Shown: positions 53,179 to 62,774, numbered from the stretch's first letter. The stretch: DNA of 64,000 bases from Lysobacteraceae bacterium PS02065 (GCA_029959555.1 JASCPI010000008.1:1-64000); one strand, 5' to 3'. Translations and numbers: made by a program. The notes: generated by a model from the sequence alone, not told the origin.

Positions 53179-54447
53179 CTACTGCGACAACACCTCGAAC
53201 CCATGCGCGAACAGCGCCAGCGGCACGCGCGCGATCACCTGCGTGGCGGCGTTGTAGTTGGCGTTGCCCGCCTGGTTCGCGGCGAGCGTGCAGGTGCCGG
53301 AGGCGAGCATCGTCACGGTGGTGCCGCTGACCGTGCAGACGCTGGTGTCGAGCGACGAATAGACGATCGGCTGGCCGGCGTTCGGCGTGGCACTCGTCGC
53401 GAGCGGGCTGATCGCGAACGTGCCTCCCTGCACGAAGGTGCGGCTGCCCTGCACCGGGAACGTCAGCGTTTGCGCAGCGCGCGCGATGGCAAACGACTGC
53501 GTCTGCTGCGGAGCGGCACCCCACGAGGCGTTGCCGGGCTGATTGGCCGTGAGCGTGCACGTGCCGGCCGCGACGACGGCGACGTTGCTTGCCGCCGTGG
53601 TGCAGACGCCCGGCGTGGTCGAGCCGTATGTGATGGCGAGGCCCGAGGTCGCCATCGCCGGTGGGTTCACGGGGAAGCCGTAGCCGGGGCCGTAGATGCG
53701 CGGGGATTGGGCCGGGAACGTGATCGTCTGGATGCCTTGCGTGGCGTCACCGCGTAGATCCACGCTCCAGGGGCTGCCCACATGGATCGGCACCTCCACG
53801 ATCAGGGTCTGCTGCTGCGCCTCGCCGATCGCCACGGGCGAAAAGGTGTAGGTCAGCGAGCAGCGATCCTGAGCCTGGAGCACGAACGGCGTCTGGCCGC
53901 AGGTGCCACCGACGCGCGCGAACGGAACCGTGGCCGAGGTGATCGACAGCACCTCGACAGAGCCACTACCGACGCTGATCAGTTCCACCGTCTGCGACAC
54001 ACTGGTGGTGCCCACCGCCGTGGACGGAAAGTTGATCGACCCGAACGGAGACACCTGCAGCTGTCCCTGCACGCCTCGGCCGCTCAGGTGGACGGGCGTG
54101 GGATTGAAGCCGCTTACTGTCAGGGCGACGGTGTCGCTGTACGACACCGCGGTAGGGGGACGGAAGGTGTAGTCGAGCGTGCAGCTGGCTTGCGGCAGGA
54201 TGACGAACGGTGCCGCGCCGCAGCTCCCGCCGGAGCGCGTGAAGACCGGGTTGACGACTGACATCGCGCTCACGATCAGCAGCTGGCCGCCGGTATTGCG
54301 CAAGGTGACGATCTGCGGCGCGCTGGTGGCGCCGACCTGCTGGTCACCGAAGTCGGTGAACGGAGGCGACACGCTGAGCTGCGCATGCACACCGGCAGCG
54401 CTGCACAGCAGGAGCACACCGACGAACACACGGAGGATGGACGGCAT
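53179..54447 (-). CDS. secreted choice-of-anchor/Ig-like protein, tandem copy 2
   Basis: 422 aa from the ATG at 54447, with the same signal peptide pattern (VGVLLLCSAAGVHAQ). Same domain order as copy 1: two Ig-like domains, then two MBG-like domains with YGPGYGF and GTCTLTANQPGNASW. Divergence is concentrated in the Ig-like half, while the MBG half is almost identical, suggesting recent duplication with or without gene conversion. Ends LALFAHGFE plus four residues. Same direction as copy 1; likely its parent. Confidence 0.85.
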   Translation of the reverse strand: MPSILRVFVGVLLLCSAAGVHAQLSVSPPFTDFGDQQVGATSAPQIVTLRNTGGQLLIVSAMSVVNPVFTRSGGSCGAAPFVILPQASCTLDYTFRPPTAVSYSDTVALTVSGFNPTPVHLSGRGVQGQLQVSPFGSINFPSTAVGTTSVSQTVELISVGSGSVEVLSITSATVPFARVGGTCGQTPFVLQAQDRCSLTYTFSPVAIGEAQQQTLIVEVPIHVGSPWSVDLRGDATQGIQTITFPAQSPRIYGPGYGFPVNPPAMATSGLAITYGSTTPGVCTTAASNVAVVAAGTCTLTANQPGNASWGAAPQQTQSFAIARAAQTLTFPVQGSRTFVQGGTFAISPLATSATPNAGQPIVYSSLDTSVCTVSGTTVTMLASGTCTLAANQAGNANYNAATQVIARVPLALFAHGFEVLSQ

Positions 54448-54509
54448 GCGGAAGCTCCTTGCAGGATGGATGCGGGGTGCGCAACGCGCAACGCGCGCGA
54501 AGCTCCTCA

Positions 54510-54850
54510 TGCTGCTGAACGACGGAAGAGGCGCGGGACTGCCATCGGGTTTCGACGGGATGGCGGAGGCAGCGTGTGCGCGATCGCCCCGGGGATTTCG
54601 GAGGCGTAAGTCGGCATGCGCTCCATGACGGCGATGCCTTGCGACGACGGATTCACCCGCGGACACGCCGATCCTCACGACACGTCGCCCCGGCGCAGGC
54701 CGGGGCCAAGCGCCCTTCTGCGTGACACGCCCATGACCGCTTGCCGAGATGCCGCATACGCGGCCCGACCCCGCACCCCGCCCTCGCCATCGCATCGAAG
54801 GCACTGGGCCCCGGCCTGCGCCGGGGCGACGAGCGTTTTACCTGCGAGCG
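54510..54850. repeat. duplicated upstream block with family E inverted pair (copy 2)
   Basis: Partner of 52762-53105. Contains the family E units at 54683-54707 (CGTCGCCCCGGCGCAGGCC) and, inverted, at 54807-54831 (GGCCCCGGCCTGCGCCGGGG). The intervening sequence is about 75-80% identical by eye to copy 1. Confidence 0.8.
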
Positions 54851-54939
54851 CGACGCTCCCAAGGCCCTAGACGACCGCGCCACGGGGTGTAGCCAGATCC
54901 CTTCAGCGGTCCAGCCATGCGCCTCGAGCCGTAAAAGCG

Positions 54940-55230
54940 TCAGGCCGCGAGGCGCTCGATGGCCTTGACGGCCTTGCCGAGATTTCGTCTCGCTTCTTCG
55001 AGATCGTGCTCGGCCTGAAGGCTCAACCAGAAGTGTTCGCTCGTGCCCAGGGCGATGGCCAAGCGGATGGCGGTATCGGCGGTGACGCTGCGCTTGCCGA
55101 GCACGATCTCGTTGACGCGGCGTGGCGGGACGCTCATGGCCCGAGCGAGTGCGTTCTGGCTGATGCCGAGTGGGGCGAGGAAGTCGTGGCGAATGACGTC
55201 GCCGGGGTGCGGGTTAGGAATGGATGTCAT
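54940..55230 (-). CDS. higA: HigA-type antitoxin, no adjacent toxin
   Basis: 96 aa from the ATG at 55230, starting MTSIPNPHPGDVIRHDFLAPL, the typical N terminus. XRE-type helix-turn-helix (GISQNALARAMSVPPRRVNEIV), then the family's TADTAIRLAIALGTSEHFWLSLQ. HigA binds HigB and represses the operon. In higBA loci the toxin lies directly upstream; here the 558-base upstream region has only family C repeats, so this antitoxin is solitary. It may be a remnant or act on a toxin elsewhere. Confidence 0.88.
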   Translation of the reverse strand: MTSIPNPHPGDVIRHDFLAPLGISQNALARAMSVPPRRVNEIVLGKRSVTADTAIRLAIALGTSEHFWLSLQAEHDLEEARRNLGKAVKAIERLAA

Positions 55231-55393
55231 GGGAGATGCCTTCCGATGGTGTCTTCGCGACCTTTCCATGGTCATTCCGGCGGCTCTCGACAGCCGAATA
55301 GTTGGTCAAGCCGGGGACGCTTCACAACAGCGCGAGGCGCTGGTCATCCATCCAAGCGTGTGGATGATATGGTCGTGCTGCCACCTCTCCATC

Positions 55394-55666
55394 GTCATTC
55401 CGGCGGAAGCCGGAATCCATTCAAGCGTGTGGAAGAGTGCGGCTGGCGGGATCCTTCGCGAGAAAGCTTCTTCTGACGAAGAAAATGACACGAAGAAGCG
55501 ATCGCCAGGCATCAGCCCCGCACCTCCACCGAACCTCTCGTCCGCTCCTTCAAGCCAGACCTGCGTCCAGGAATGTGGGCGCGCTTCGTATCAAGAGAAT
55601 CTCGCAAACGGCCACGATGCCTCAGCGCTGCAGTGCTTGAATGGATTCCGGCTTTCGCCGGAATGA
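55394..55666. repeat. REPIN-like inverted pair of repeat family C (copies 4 and 5)
   Basis: Copy 4 at 55394-55427 (GTCATTCCGGCGGAAGCC) and inverted copy 5 at 55634-55666 (CGGCTTTCGCCGGAATGAC), facing each other over about 207 bases. A further fragment GTCATTCCGGCGG lies at 55271. They occupy the gap between icmF and higA where a higB toxin gene would be expected; no gene is seen. Confidence 0.8.
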
Positions 55667-55788
55667 CGGTGTACGTTGATTCCTCGTCTTCGCACGGAAA
55701 GGGAGGACCTTGCCCCTGCGATCCAGACGCCCTCGACGTGCTCAAGACGGCACGTCACGCACTTTTTCGCGTGACGCACCGTCGATGA

Positions 55789-58700
55789 CTACATGTTCCG
55801 CCGATACTCCCCGCCCACGTCGTACAGCGCGTGGCTGATCTGGCCGAGGGAGTGGGTCTTGACGGCTTCCATGAGTGCGGCGAAGACGTTCCTGCGGTCG
55901 CGGGCGGTCTTCTGCAGGTAGGCGAGGCCGTGACCGTCGTGGACGAAGCCTTCGGGTTCCTCGGCGCCGGCGATGTGGCCGAGGTCGGTTTCACCGGCGG
56001 GCGCGAGCGCGTTGCGGTTGGTCTGCCAGCCGAGCACGTTGGCGATCTGCTGGCCCTTCTCTTCCTCGGTCGAGCGGATCAGTTCGATCTCGGTGACGAC
56101 TTCGCCGGCGTGTTCCTTGGGCAGGAACGTGTTGACGCCGACGAGCGGCAGCGAGCCGTCGTGCTTCTTGTGCTCGTAGTACATCGACTCTTCCTGGATC
56201 TTGCCGCGCTGGTACATCGTGTCCATCGCGCCGAGCACGCCGCCGCGCTCGCTGATCGCCTCGAACTCCTTGTAGACAGCCTCCTCGACGAGGTCGGTGA
56301 GGTAGTCGACCGCGAAGCTGCCCTGCCACGGGTTCTCGATGAAGTTGAGGCCCATTTCCTTGTTGATGATCATCTGGATCGCGACCGCGCGGCGCACGCT
56401 CTCCTCGGTCGGCGTGGTGATGGCCTCGTCGTAGGCATTCGTGTGCAGGCTGTTGCAGTTGTCGAACAGCGCGTACAGCGCCTGCAGCGTGGTGCGGATG
56501 TCGTTGAACTGGATCTCCTGCGCGTGCAGCGATCGGCCCGAGGTCTGGATGTGGTACTTCATCATCTGGCTGCGCTCGTTGGCGCCGTAGCGCTCGCGCA
56601 TCGCGCGCGCCCAGATGCGCCGCGCGACGCGGCCGATCGCGGTGTACTCGGGGTCCATGCCGTTGGAGAAGAAGAACGAAAGGTTCGGCGCGAAGTCGTC
56701 GATCTTCATGCCGCGCGCGAGGTAGTACTCGACGATCGTGAAGCCGTTGCTCAGCGTGAAGGCGAGCTGGCTGATCGGGTTCGCACCGGCTTCGGCGATG
56801 TGGTAGCCCGAGATCGACACCGAGTAAAAGTTGCGCACCTTCTGGTCGACGAAGTACTGCTGGATGTCGCCCATCATGCGCAGCGCGAACTCGGTGCTGA
56901 AGATGCACGTGTTCTGGGCCTGGTCCTCCTTGAGGATGTCAGCCTGCACGGTGCCGCGCACGGTGGTGAGCGTCTCGGACTTGATGCGTGCGTAGGTTTC
57001 GGCATCGACGAGCTGGTTGCCGGTGATGCCGAGCAGGCCGAGGCCGAGGCCGTCGTTCGTCGGCGGGAGATCACCGTGGTAACGCGGGCGCTCGCGGCCT
57101 TCGAAGAACCGCGCGATGGTCGCCTGCGCCTCGGCCCAGCGCGCATCGTCGGCCTTGAGGTATTTCTCGACCTGCTGGTCGATCGCGCAGTTCATGAACA
57201 TCGCGAGGATCATCGGCGCGGGGCCGTTGATCGTCATCGACACCGACGTGGTCGGCGCGCACAGGTCGAAGCCCGAGTAGAGCTTCTTCATGTCGTCGAG
57301 CGTGGGGATGTTGACGCCCGAGTTGCCGATCTTGCCGTAGATGTCCGGGCGTGGCGCCGGATCCTCGCCGTACAGCGTGACGCTGTCGAACGCGGTGGAC
57401 AGGCGCGCCGCCGGCTGCCCGACGCTGAGGTAATGGAATCGGCGGTTGGTGCGCTCGGGCGTGCCCTCGCCCGCGAACATGCGGATCGGATCCTCGCCCG
57501 TGCGGCGGTACGGATAGACGCCGCCCGTGTACGGGTAGCTGCCCGGCAGGTTCTCCTTGCCGAGGAAGGTCAGCAGCTCGCCCCAGGACTTGTACGTGGG
57601 TGCCGCGATCTTCGGGATCTTCTGGTGCGAGAGCGAATCGCGGTAGTTGTCGACGCGGATCGACTTGCCGCGGACTTCGTAGGCGGTCACCTCGTCGGTG
57701 ATCGCGGTGAGGCGCGCAGGCCAGTCGCGCAGCAGCTTGAGGTTGTCGCTCGACAGCGACTGCACGGCGTCGTTGTAGCGCTGGCGCAGGGTGAGGAGGG
57801 AGCGGTCGACACCGCCTTTGTCATTCCGGCGGAGGCCGGAATCCAGTGCCTCCGCATTGGCACCGTCCGCATCACGCTGGGCCCCGGCCTGTGCCGGTGC
57901 GACAGAAAGGAGGTCTTCGCCGGCGTAGAGATCGAGCGCCTTAGGCAGGCGCGGATCCTCGAGATCGCGCAGCGAGTGCCAGTAGGCCTGCGCGCGGTCG
58001 GCGATCTCGGCCTGCTTGCCGATGCCGGCGTTGATCGCGCGGCCCTGCTCGGCGATCTCGGCGAGGTAGCGCACGCGGCTGCCCGGAATCAGCACGGTCG
58101 CGCGCGGCTCCTTGAGCGAGGTGTCGTAGTCGGGTTTGAAATCGCAGGCGGGCGAAAGCATGGGGTCAGGTTCATTTTTCCCCGATGCCGCATGCGCCTG
58201 GGATGCCTCACCCGAAAAATGAACCTGACCCCGGTCTTGACCAAGGTTGTCGTTCGGCTCGGCGGCCACCGGCACGCGGATCACGTCACCCGCCGCCTGT
58301 GCCTGGATCCACTTCTCGCTGCCCTTCTCGCGCAGCAGGCGGCACAGATTGACGAACATCCACGTCACGCCGGGATCGTTGAACTGGCTCGCGATGGTCG
58401 GGTAGACCGGAACCTCGTCGTCCTTGAGCTGGAACGCGACGCGGTTGCGCTTCCACTGCTTGCGCACGTCGCGCAGCGCGTCTTCGGCACCGCGCTTGTC
58501 GAACTTGTTGAGCACGACGAGCTCGGCGAAGTCGATCATGTCGATCTTCTCGAGCTGGCTGGCCGCGCCGTAGTCGCTGGTCATCACGTACATCGGGAAA
58601 TCGACGAGATCGACGATCTCCGAATCGCTCTGGCCGATGCCGGCGGTCTCGACGATGACGAGGTCGTAGGCCTGCGCCTTGAGGAACGCGACGCAGTCCT

Positions 58701-59580
58701 TGAGCACGACGCTGGTTGCCGCGTGCTGGCGGCGCGTGGCCATCGAGCGCATGAACACGCGCGTGGAGCGCAGCGAGTTCATGCGGATACGGTCGCCGAG
58801 CAGCGCGCCACCGGAGCGGCGGCGCGTCGGATCGACCGCGAGTACGGCGATGCGCATGCGCGGGAACGCGTGCAGGAAGCGCAGCAGCATCTCGTCGACG
58901 ACGCTGGACTTGCCCGCGCCGCCGGTGCCGGTGATGCCGACGACCGGCGTGCGGCTGCCCGCGAGCTGCCACTCCTTGCGCAGGCGGTCGAGCAGCCCGG
59001 CCTCGTGGCGGCCTTCCTCGATCGCGGTGAGCGCGTGGCCGACCGCGATCTCGTCGTCGATGTCGACCGCGGCGGGCACCACGCCGTCGGGACCGGCCAT
59101 GCCGGGATCGCGCGCATCGGCGCCGACGCGTGCACGGCGCACGACGTCCTCGATCATCTCGACGAGGCCCATCTTCATGCCGTCGTTCGGATGGTAGATG
59201 CGCTCGACGCCGTAGGCCTGCAGCTCGCGGATCTCCTCGGGCGTGATCGTGCCGCCGCCACCGCCGAACACGCGGATGTGGCCCGCGCCGCGCTCCCTGA
59301 GCATGTCGACCATGTACTTGAAGTACTCGACGTGGCCGCCCTGGTAGGACGACAGCGCGATCGCGTCGGCATCCTCCTGCAGTGCCGCGCGCACGACATC
59401 CTCGACCGAACGGTTGTGGCCGAGGTGGATCACCTCCGCACCCTGCGACTGGATCAGGCGCCGCATGATGTTGATCGCCGCGTCGTGCCCGTCGAACAGG
59501 CTCGCGGCGGTCACGAAGCGCAGCGGCGCGCCTTCGGTCGACGGCTCGTGCTGGGGAAGGCTCTGGGCAGTGGTGCTCAT
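55789..59580 (-). CDS. icmF: fused isobutyryl-CoA mutase IcmF, with repeat-derived insertions
   Basis: 1263 aa, longer than the roughly 1,090 aa of characterised IcmF. Order: B12-binding domain (residues 25-150; DGHDAAIN with base-off ligand His32, later FGGGGG); MeaI-type GTPase chaperone (210-440; P-loop GTGGAGKSS at 218); linker; mutase TIM barrel (about 620-1263; [45 protein letters not shown]). It interconverts isobutyryl- and butyryl-CoA using adenosylcobalamin. The linker contains two translated repeats at about residues 449-473 and 559-588. Gln of the ICM-type DILKEDQAQ is kept. Alternative substrates (e.g. pivalyl-CoA) are possible. Confidence 0.93.
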   Translation of the reverse strand: MSTTAQSLPQHEPSTEGAPLRFVTAASLFDGHDAAINIMRRLIQSQGAEVIHLGHNRSVEDVVRAALQEDADAIALSSYQGGHVEYFKYMVDMLRERGAGHIRVFGGGGGTITPEEIRELQAYGVERIYHPNDGMKMGLVEMIEDVVRRARVGADARDPGMAGPDGVVPAAVDIDDEIAVGHALTAIEEGRHEAGLLDRLRKEWQLAGSRTPVVGITGTGGAGKSSVVDEMLLRFLHAFPRMRIAVLAVDPTRRRSGGALLGDRIRMNSLRSTRVFMRSMATRRQHAATSVVLKDCVAFLKAQAYDLVIVETAGIGQSDSEIVDLVDFPMYVMTSDYGAASQLEKIDMIDFAELVVLNKFDKRGAEDALRDVRKQWKRNRVAFQLKDDEVPVYPTIASQFNDPGVTWMFVNLCRLLREKGSEKWIQAQAAGDVIRVPVAAEPNDNLGQDRGQVHFSGEASQAHAASGKNEPDPMLSPACDFKPDYDTSLKEPRATVLIPGSRVRYLAEIAEQGRAINAGIGKQAEIADRAQAYWHSLRDLEDPRLPKALDLYAGEDLLSVAPAQAGAQRDADGANAEALDSGLRRNDKGGVDRSLLTLRQRYNDAVQSLSSDNLKLLRDWPARLTAITDEVTAYEVRGKSIRVDNYRDSLSHQKIPKIAAPTYKSWGELLTFLGKENLPGSYPYTGGVYPYRRTGEDPIRMFAGEGTPERTNRRFHYLSVGQPAARLSTAFDSVTLYGEDPAPRPDIYGKIGNSGVNIPTLDDMKKLYSGFDLCAPTTSVSMTINGPAPMILAMFMNCAIDQQVEKYLKADDARWAEAQATIARFFEGRERPRYHGDLPPTNDGLGLGLLGITGNQLVDAETYARIKSETLTTVRGTVQADILKEDQAQNTCIFSTEFALRMMGDIQQYFVDQKVRNFYSVSISGYHIAEAGANPISQLAFTLSNGFTIVEYYLARGMKIDDFAPNLSFFFSNGMDPEYTAIGRVARRIWARAMRERYGANERSQMMKYHIQTSGRSLHAQEIQFNDIRTTLQALYALFDNCNSLHTNAYDEAITTPTEESVRRAVAIQMIINKEMGLNFIENPWQGSFAVDYLTDLVEEAVYKEFEAISERGGVLGAMDTMYQRGKIQEESMYYEHKKHDGSLPLVGVNTFLPKEHAGEVVTEIELIRSTEEEKGQQIANVLGWQTNRNALAPAGETDLGHIAGAEEPEGFVHDGHGLAYLQKTARDRRNVFAALMEAVKTHSLGQISHALYDVGGEYRRNM
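57820..57904. repeat. intragenic composite of repeat families C and E inside icmF
   Basis: GTCATTCCGGCGGAGGCC (family C, 57820-57849) followed after about 30 bases by GGGCCCCGGCCTGTGCCGG (family E, 57879-57904), lying in the icmF linker. On the coding strand it is read as APAQAGAQ ... [11 protein letters not shown], the well-known look of translated REP elements. The frame stays open throughout. Confidence 0.85.
58162..58232. repeat. intragenic repeat family D element inside icmF
   Basis: 71-base element with inverted ends GGGGTCAGGTTCATTTTTC / AAAAATGAACCTGACCCC, located between the GTPase and mutase parts of icmF. It is read as [21 protein letters not shown]. Same family as 28052-28114 and 33084-33155. 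Its length is not a multiple of three, yet the gene stays open, so target duplication or later changes must have restored the frame. Confidence 0.85.
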
Positions 59581-59885
59581 GGCGTTCGGCTTGCAAAGGC
59601 GGAAACCCCGATTCTACCCCGCGCGGCCGAAAGGCCTGTTTTGCAGCGCGGCGAGGGCTCGACCGATACCTCCTGCCGCCACGGCCGGGCCGACTCGCCG
59701 TCGTGCGACGTGCACGGTGTCGGCGCCCGCACCGCCGCGCCCGAACGGCGTCTTTACACCCCCGTGTTACGATGGTCCGTCGGGTCCAAGCCGATACATG
59801 CGTTCTGAGCGACGTTTCCTGTCGCGCCCCTCGCTTCCTCCCATGCGTCATCGCCCCTCGCGGGCGACGCTCCCCAGGAAGCGCC
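59581..59885. other. 305-base region between divergent icmF and methyltransferase genes
   Basis: Expected to hold both promoters. On the minus strand TAGAAT (near 59613-59618) is a good -10 candidate for icmF, without a clear -35. I see no cobalamin riboswitch elements (no B12 box). AGGAAG precedes the GTG at 59886. Confidence 0.45.
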
Positions 59886-60557
59886 GTGTCCGGATTCCAC
59901 ACCCGCCAGATCATCGTCGACGTCGATGGCGACGCGTTCCGCCTCCGTGTGCTCGCCGATCTGATGCAGTTCTCCGATCCCGACGGGCACGGTGCCCGCA
60001 TGGGCATCTCGTCCGCGCAATGGAGCCTGTTCGGCCAAGTCTGGCCGGCGGGTCGCCTGCTCGCCGACACGATGGGCCGCGTCGACATCGCGGGCAAGCG
60101 CATCCTCGAGATCGGCTGCGGCATCGGCCTCGCCAGCCTCGTTCTGATGCGCCGCGGTGCCGACGTGGTCGCGTCCGACGTGCATCCGCTCACCGAAGGC
60201 TTCCTCGCCTACAACGCCGCGTTGAACGGATTGCCCGCCCTGCACTACCGCCACATGCGCTGGGACGAGGCGCTGCCCACGCTCGGCGACTTCGACATGA
60301 TCATCGCGAGCGACGTGCTCTACGAGCGTGACCACGCCGAGCTGGTCGCGGGCGTCGTGTCGCGCCATGCAAGGCCACGCGCCGAGGTGTTCGTGACCGA
60401 CCCGGGACGCGGCAACAGCGGCATGTTCACTCGCCTGCTCGCCTCGCACGGCTTCGACGTCAGGGAATCGCATCCGGCGATGGAGGGCGACGACGGCGAG
60501 ACGCGTCGAGGCCGCCTGCTGCACTACCGCCGCGGAACTGCGAGATCCGTGGCGTGA
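59886..60557 (+). CDS. METTL21-like class I methyltransferase
   Basis: 223 aa from a GTG at 59886 with AGGAAG at the right distance. Typical sequence for the lysine-methyltransferase-like family: SAQWSLFGQVWPAGRLLADT before the SAM loop, LEIGCGIGLASLVLMRRGA (motif I), VVASDVHP (acidic post-I), and IIASDVLYERDH (motif like DxxY). Such bacterial homologues methylate proteins or small molecules; substrate unknown. Followed by a small unknown ORF, perhaps on the same message. Confidence 0.85.
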   Translation: MSGFHTRQIIVDVDGDAFRLRVLADLMQFSDPDGHGARMGISSAQWSLFGQVWPAGRLLADTMGRVDIAGKRILEIGCGIGLASLVLMRRGADVVASDVHPLTEGFLAYNAALNGLPALHYRHMRWDEALPTLGDFDMIIASDVLYERDHAELVAGVVSRHARPRAEVFVTDPGRGNSGMFTRLLASHGFDVRESHPAMEGDDGETRRGRLLHYRRGTARSVA

Positions 60558-60608
60558 CGATGAGCTTTCGCACCACCTTCCACGCGCCACCGATACGGAG
60601 ATGGCCCC

Positions 60609-60893
60609 ATGGCACGCCCCCCGAAGCAGATCGACCCTCTACCCGCGACGAGCTATCACGCACCGCGCAAGTCCCACGAACGCGTCACGCCGATCACGCG
60701 TGAGCGCATCGCCTCCGATCTCGCCGCGTTCCGCGAAGCCGGTGGCCATATCGAGGTGCTCGGCATCACCCGCGTCGTCACCGAAGTCGGTGCGGACGGC
60801 AAGGTGGTCTTCAAGCCGAGCCACCGCCCGGGCGTGACCGCACCCGGCAAGGCCTCGCCGGGCACGCGCAGGACGCCTTCGTCGGACCGCTGA
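60609..60893 (+). CDS. small basic protein, unknown function
   Basis: 94 aa. Starts MARPPKQIDPLPATSYHAPRK and has a short helix-strand core (ERIASDLAAFREAGGHIEVLG, then VTEVGADGKVVFKP) with a disordered, lysine/arginine-rich tail. This could be a small DNA- or RNA-associated protein, but I recognise no family. Only 51 bases after the methyltransferase; possibly an operon. Confidence 0.6.
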   Translation: MARPPKQIDPLPATSYHAPRKSHERVTPITRERIASDLAAFREAGGHIEVLGITRVVTEVGADGKVVFKPSHRPGVTAPGKASPGTRRTPSSDR

Positions 60894-61211
60894 CCGCGGG
60901 CGAAGCGTCCCCGAGCACACCCGCAAGGACCGGAAAGCGCACGCCGGACTGCGGGTTCGAAGCCGTGCGCTGCCATCGCCGGTCGCGATGTCGTCCTGCA
61001 CGGACACCGCGTCGGCCTCGCCCATGACATCCATCCCGTGATGCCACCGTGCCACGGATCCACGGCATGGCCATCGACCGCCGTGGAGGCTCGCCGCAAC
61101 GGAGGCGGCGACACCGTTCACTCGAACCTCGCTCCGGCGAAGACACGAGAACGCTGCGGAGCTCTGCGCGCGGACGAGCCGCCTCGATCGCCACGCGCGT
61201 AAGATGGCCGC
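60894..61211. other. 318-base gap before the AraC regulator
   Basis: I see no gene, repeat or strong terminator. Frames open on the minus strand (up to 376 codons through 60639-61769) are arginine/alanine-rich shadows of the AraC gene. Confidence 0.5.
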
Positions 61212-62033
61212 ATGATGCTCGAACGCCCGCCCTGTCCCGCGTTGCGGCCTTTCGTGCGCAGCCTCTGGTACGCCGCGTCGGCGACCGGTGCGGCGGACGC
61301 ACGCGAGCACCTGTTGCCGACGGGCGAAATGCATCTCGTGATCCGGTTGTCGGAACGCGGCGTGCGCGTGTTCGCGGGGGTCGACGACACGGCGGGCTCG
61401 CGCCTGTCCCCTGCCCTCGTCGCGGGCCTGCGCGACCGCTTCCATGTACGCGGCACAGGCGAGGCCTCGACGAGCGTCGGCGCGCAGCTGCGTCCCGGCG
61501 CGGCGGGCGCGCTGTTCGGACTCGAGGCGTGCGAACTCGCGAACCGCCATGTCCCGCTCGATGCGCTGTGGGGCGCGGCTGCGGCGCATGCGCGCGAGCA
61601 GCTCCAGGAGGCCGCGACGCCGGAGAAGGCACTCGACGTGTTCGAACGCGTTCTGCTCGCGCGCGTCGGCCGCGTGCGTGGCGTGCATCCCGCGATCGCA
61701 CGTGCGCTCTCCGATGTGGATGGTGCGTGGCGCGTCGCGGCAGCCGCGGCCGCGAGCGGCCTCAGCCACCGGCGCTTCGCGACACTGTTCGAACGTGCCG
61801 TCGGGTTCACGCCCAAGCGCTATGCTCGCGTGCTGCGCTTCGGCGACGCGCTGCGCCTGCGCGCGGGCGATCCGTCACGGCCATGGTCCGCGATCGCAGT
61901 CGACGCCGGCTACAGCGACCAGCCGCATCTGCAGCGCGAGTTCGTCGCGATGGCGGGCATGACGCCGGCGACGTATGCGCGGCGCGGCGTGCGCGCGGTG
62001 CATCACGTGCCGATCGAGCGGGCCAGGACCTGA
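61212..62033 (+). CDS. AraC-family transcriptional regulator
   Basis: 273 aa. Residues 1-165 form a DUF6597-like N-terminal domain (CPALRPFVRSLWYA, LLPTGEMHLVIRL, VGAQLRPGAAGALFG). The C-terminal AraC/XylS DNA-binding domain starts near residue 175: AAAAAASGLSHRRFATLFERAVGFTPKRYARVLRF for the two helix-turn-helices, and WSAIAVDAGYSDQPHLQREFVAMAGMTPATY. Residue runs are split here around glycine-rich turns. It lies 295 bases before a VOC protein, a combination commonly seen, so that gene is a possible target. Confidence 0.9.
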   Translation: MMLERPPCPALRPFVRSLWYAASATGAADAREHLLPTGEMHLVIRLSERGVRVFAGVDDTAGSRLSPALVAGLRDRFHVRGTGEASTSVGAQLRPGAAGALFGLEACELANRHVPLDALWGAAAAHAREQLQEAATPEKALDVFERVLLARVGRVRGVHPAIARALSDVDGAWRVAAAAAASGLSHRRFATLFERAVGFTPKRYARVLRFGDALRLRAGDPSRPWSAIAVDAGYSDQPHLQREFVAMAGMTPATYARRGVRAVHHVPIERART

Positions 62034-62327
62034 GGCGAGTGACGACGGCAGTCGGATACCGACGTCGTTCCGATACGAGCCTCAGCGGGCTGCACCTCGG
62101 AACATGTGACCTGGGACGCGAAGCCGAGCGGACGCTTCATGGGCACGCCGCGTTCCGCGGGTAAGTCGCTCGTGAACGCCCGTCGCCTCTCGCCGCGCGA
62201 GGTGACTTCCGAGTACAGGGGGGCACGCTCTCCCTGAAGCGCATCGGTGAAGACCTGTTCCATTTCGTTCAAGAAACGCCCAGCGCACAGGCGCATGCTG
62301 CGGCCTCCCGACACCGAGGATGCCGCC

Positions 62328-62774
62328 ATGTCGAAGCACGAGCTGTTCCCGTACCTGCACATCAAGGACGCCGCCGCGGCGATCGACTTCTATCTCGCCG
62401 CGTTCGGCGCGAAAGAGAAGTTCCGCCTCGTCGAACCCGGCACCAGGCGTGTCGGCCACGCCGAGCTCGACTTCGGCGGCACGACGATCATGCTCGCCGA
62501 CGAGTTCCCCGAGTACGGCCTTCACTCGCCGAGCTCGATCGGCAACACGAGCGTGACCCTGCACCTGCACGTCGACGATGCCGACGCGGTGATCGCACGT
62601 GCCGTCGAAGCCGGTGCCACGCTCGAACGCGCGCCGAGCGACGCGTTCTACGGTGAACGCTCAGGCAGCGTCCGCGACCCGTTCGGCCATCGCTGGAGCA
62701 TCGGCCACAGCATCGAGGAGGTCACTCCCGAGGAGATGCAGAGGCGGTATGACGCGTTGATGGAAGGGAGTTGA
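62328..62774 (+). CDS. VOC-family protein (glyoxalase/bleomycin-resistance fold)
   Basis: 148 aa from the ATG at 62328 with GAGGA upstream. PhnB-like: LFPYLHIKDAAAAIDFYLAAFGA, then HAELDFGGTTIMLADEFPE, a central SVTLHLHVDDADAVIARAVEAGA, and the closing YGERSGSVRDPFGHRWSIG with the usual metal-site Glu/His neighbourhood. Function unknown; possibly controlled by the AraC regulator upstream. Confidence 0.92.
   Translation: MSKHELFPYLHIKDAAAAIDFYLAAFGAKEKFRLVEPGTRRVGHAELDFGGTTIMLADEFPEYGLHSPSSIGNTSVTLHLHVDDADAVIARAVEAGATLERAPSDAFYGERSGSVRDPFGHRWSIGHSIEEVTPEEMQRRYDALMEGS

Noticed and set aside
52762-54850. A CRISPR-like impression from repeated GC-rich units
   Set aside because: The repeats are palindromic pairs within two duplicated blocks about 1.75 kb apart, not regularly spaced repeats with unique spacers, and no cas genes are present.
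55831-59808. A 1325-codon plus-strand open frame opposite icmF
   Set aside because: It is the antisense shadow of a high-GC gene: rich in Arg, His, Val and Asp, no recognisable domain, and it covers a certain IcmF on the other strand.
59581-59885. A cobalamin riboswitch upstream of icmF
   Set aside because: I could not find a B12 box or the expected conserved core in the leader on the minus strand.
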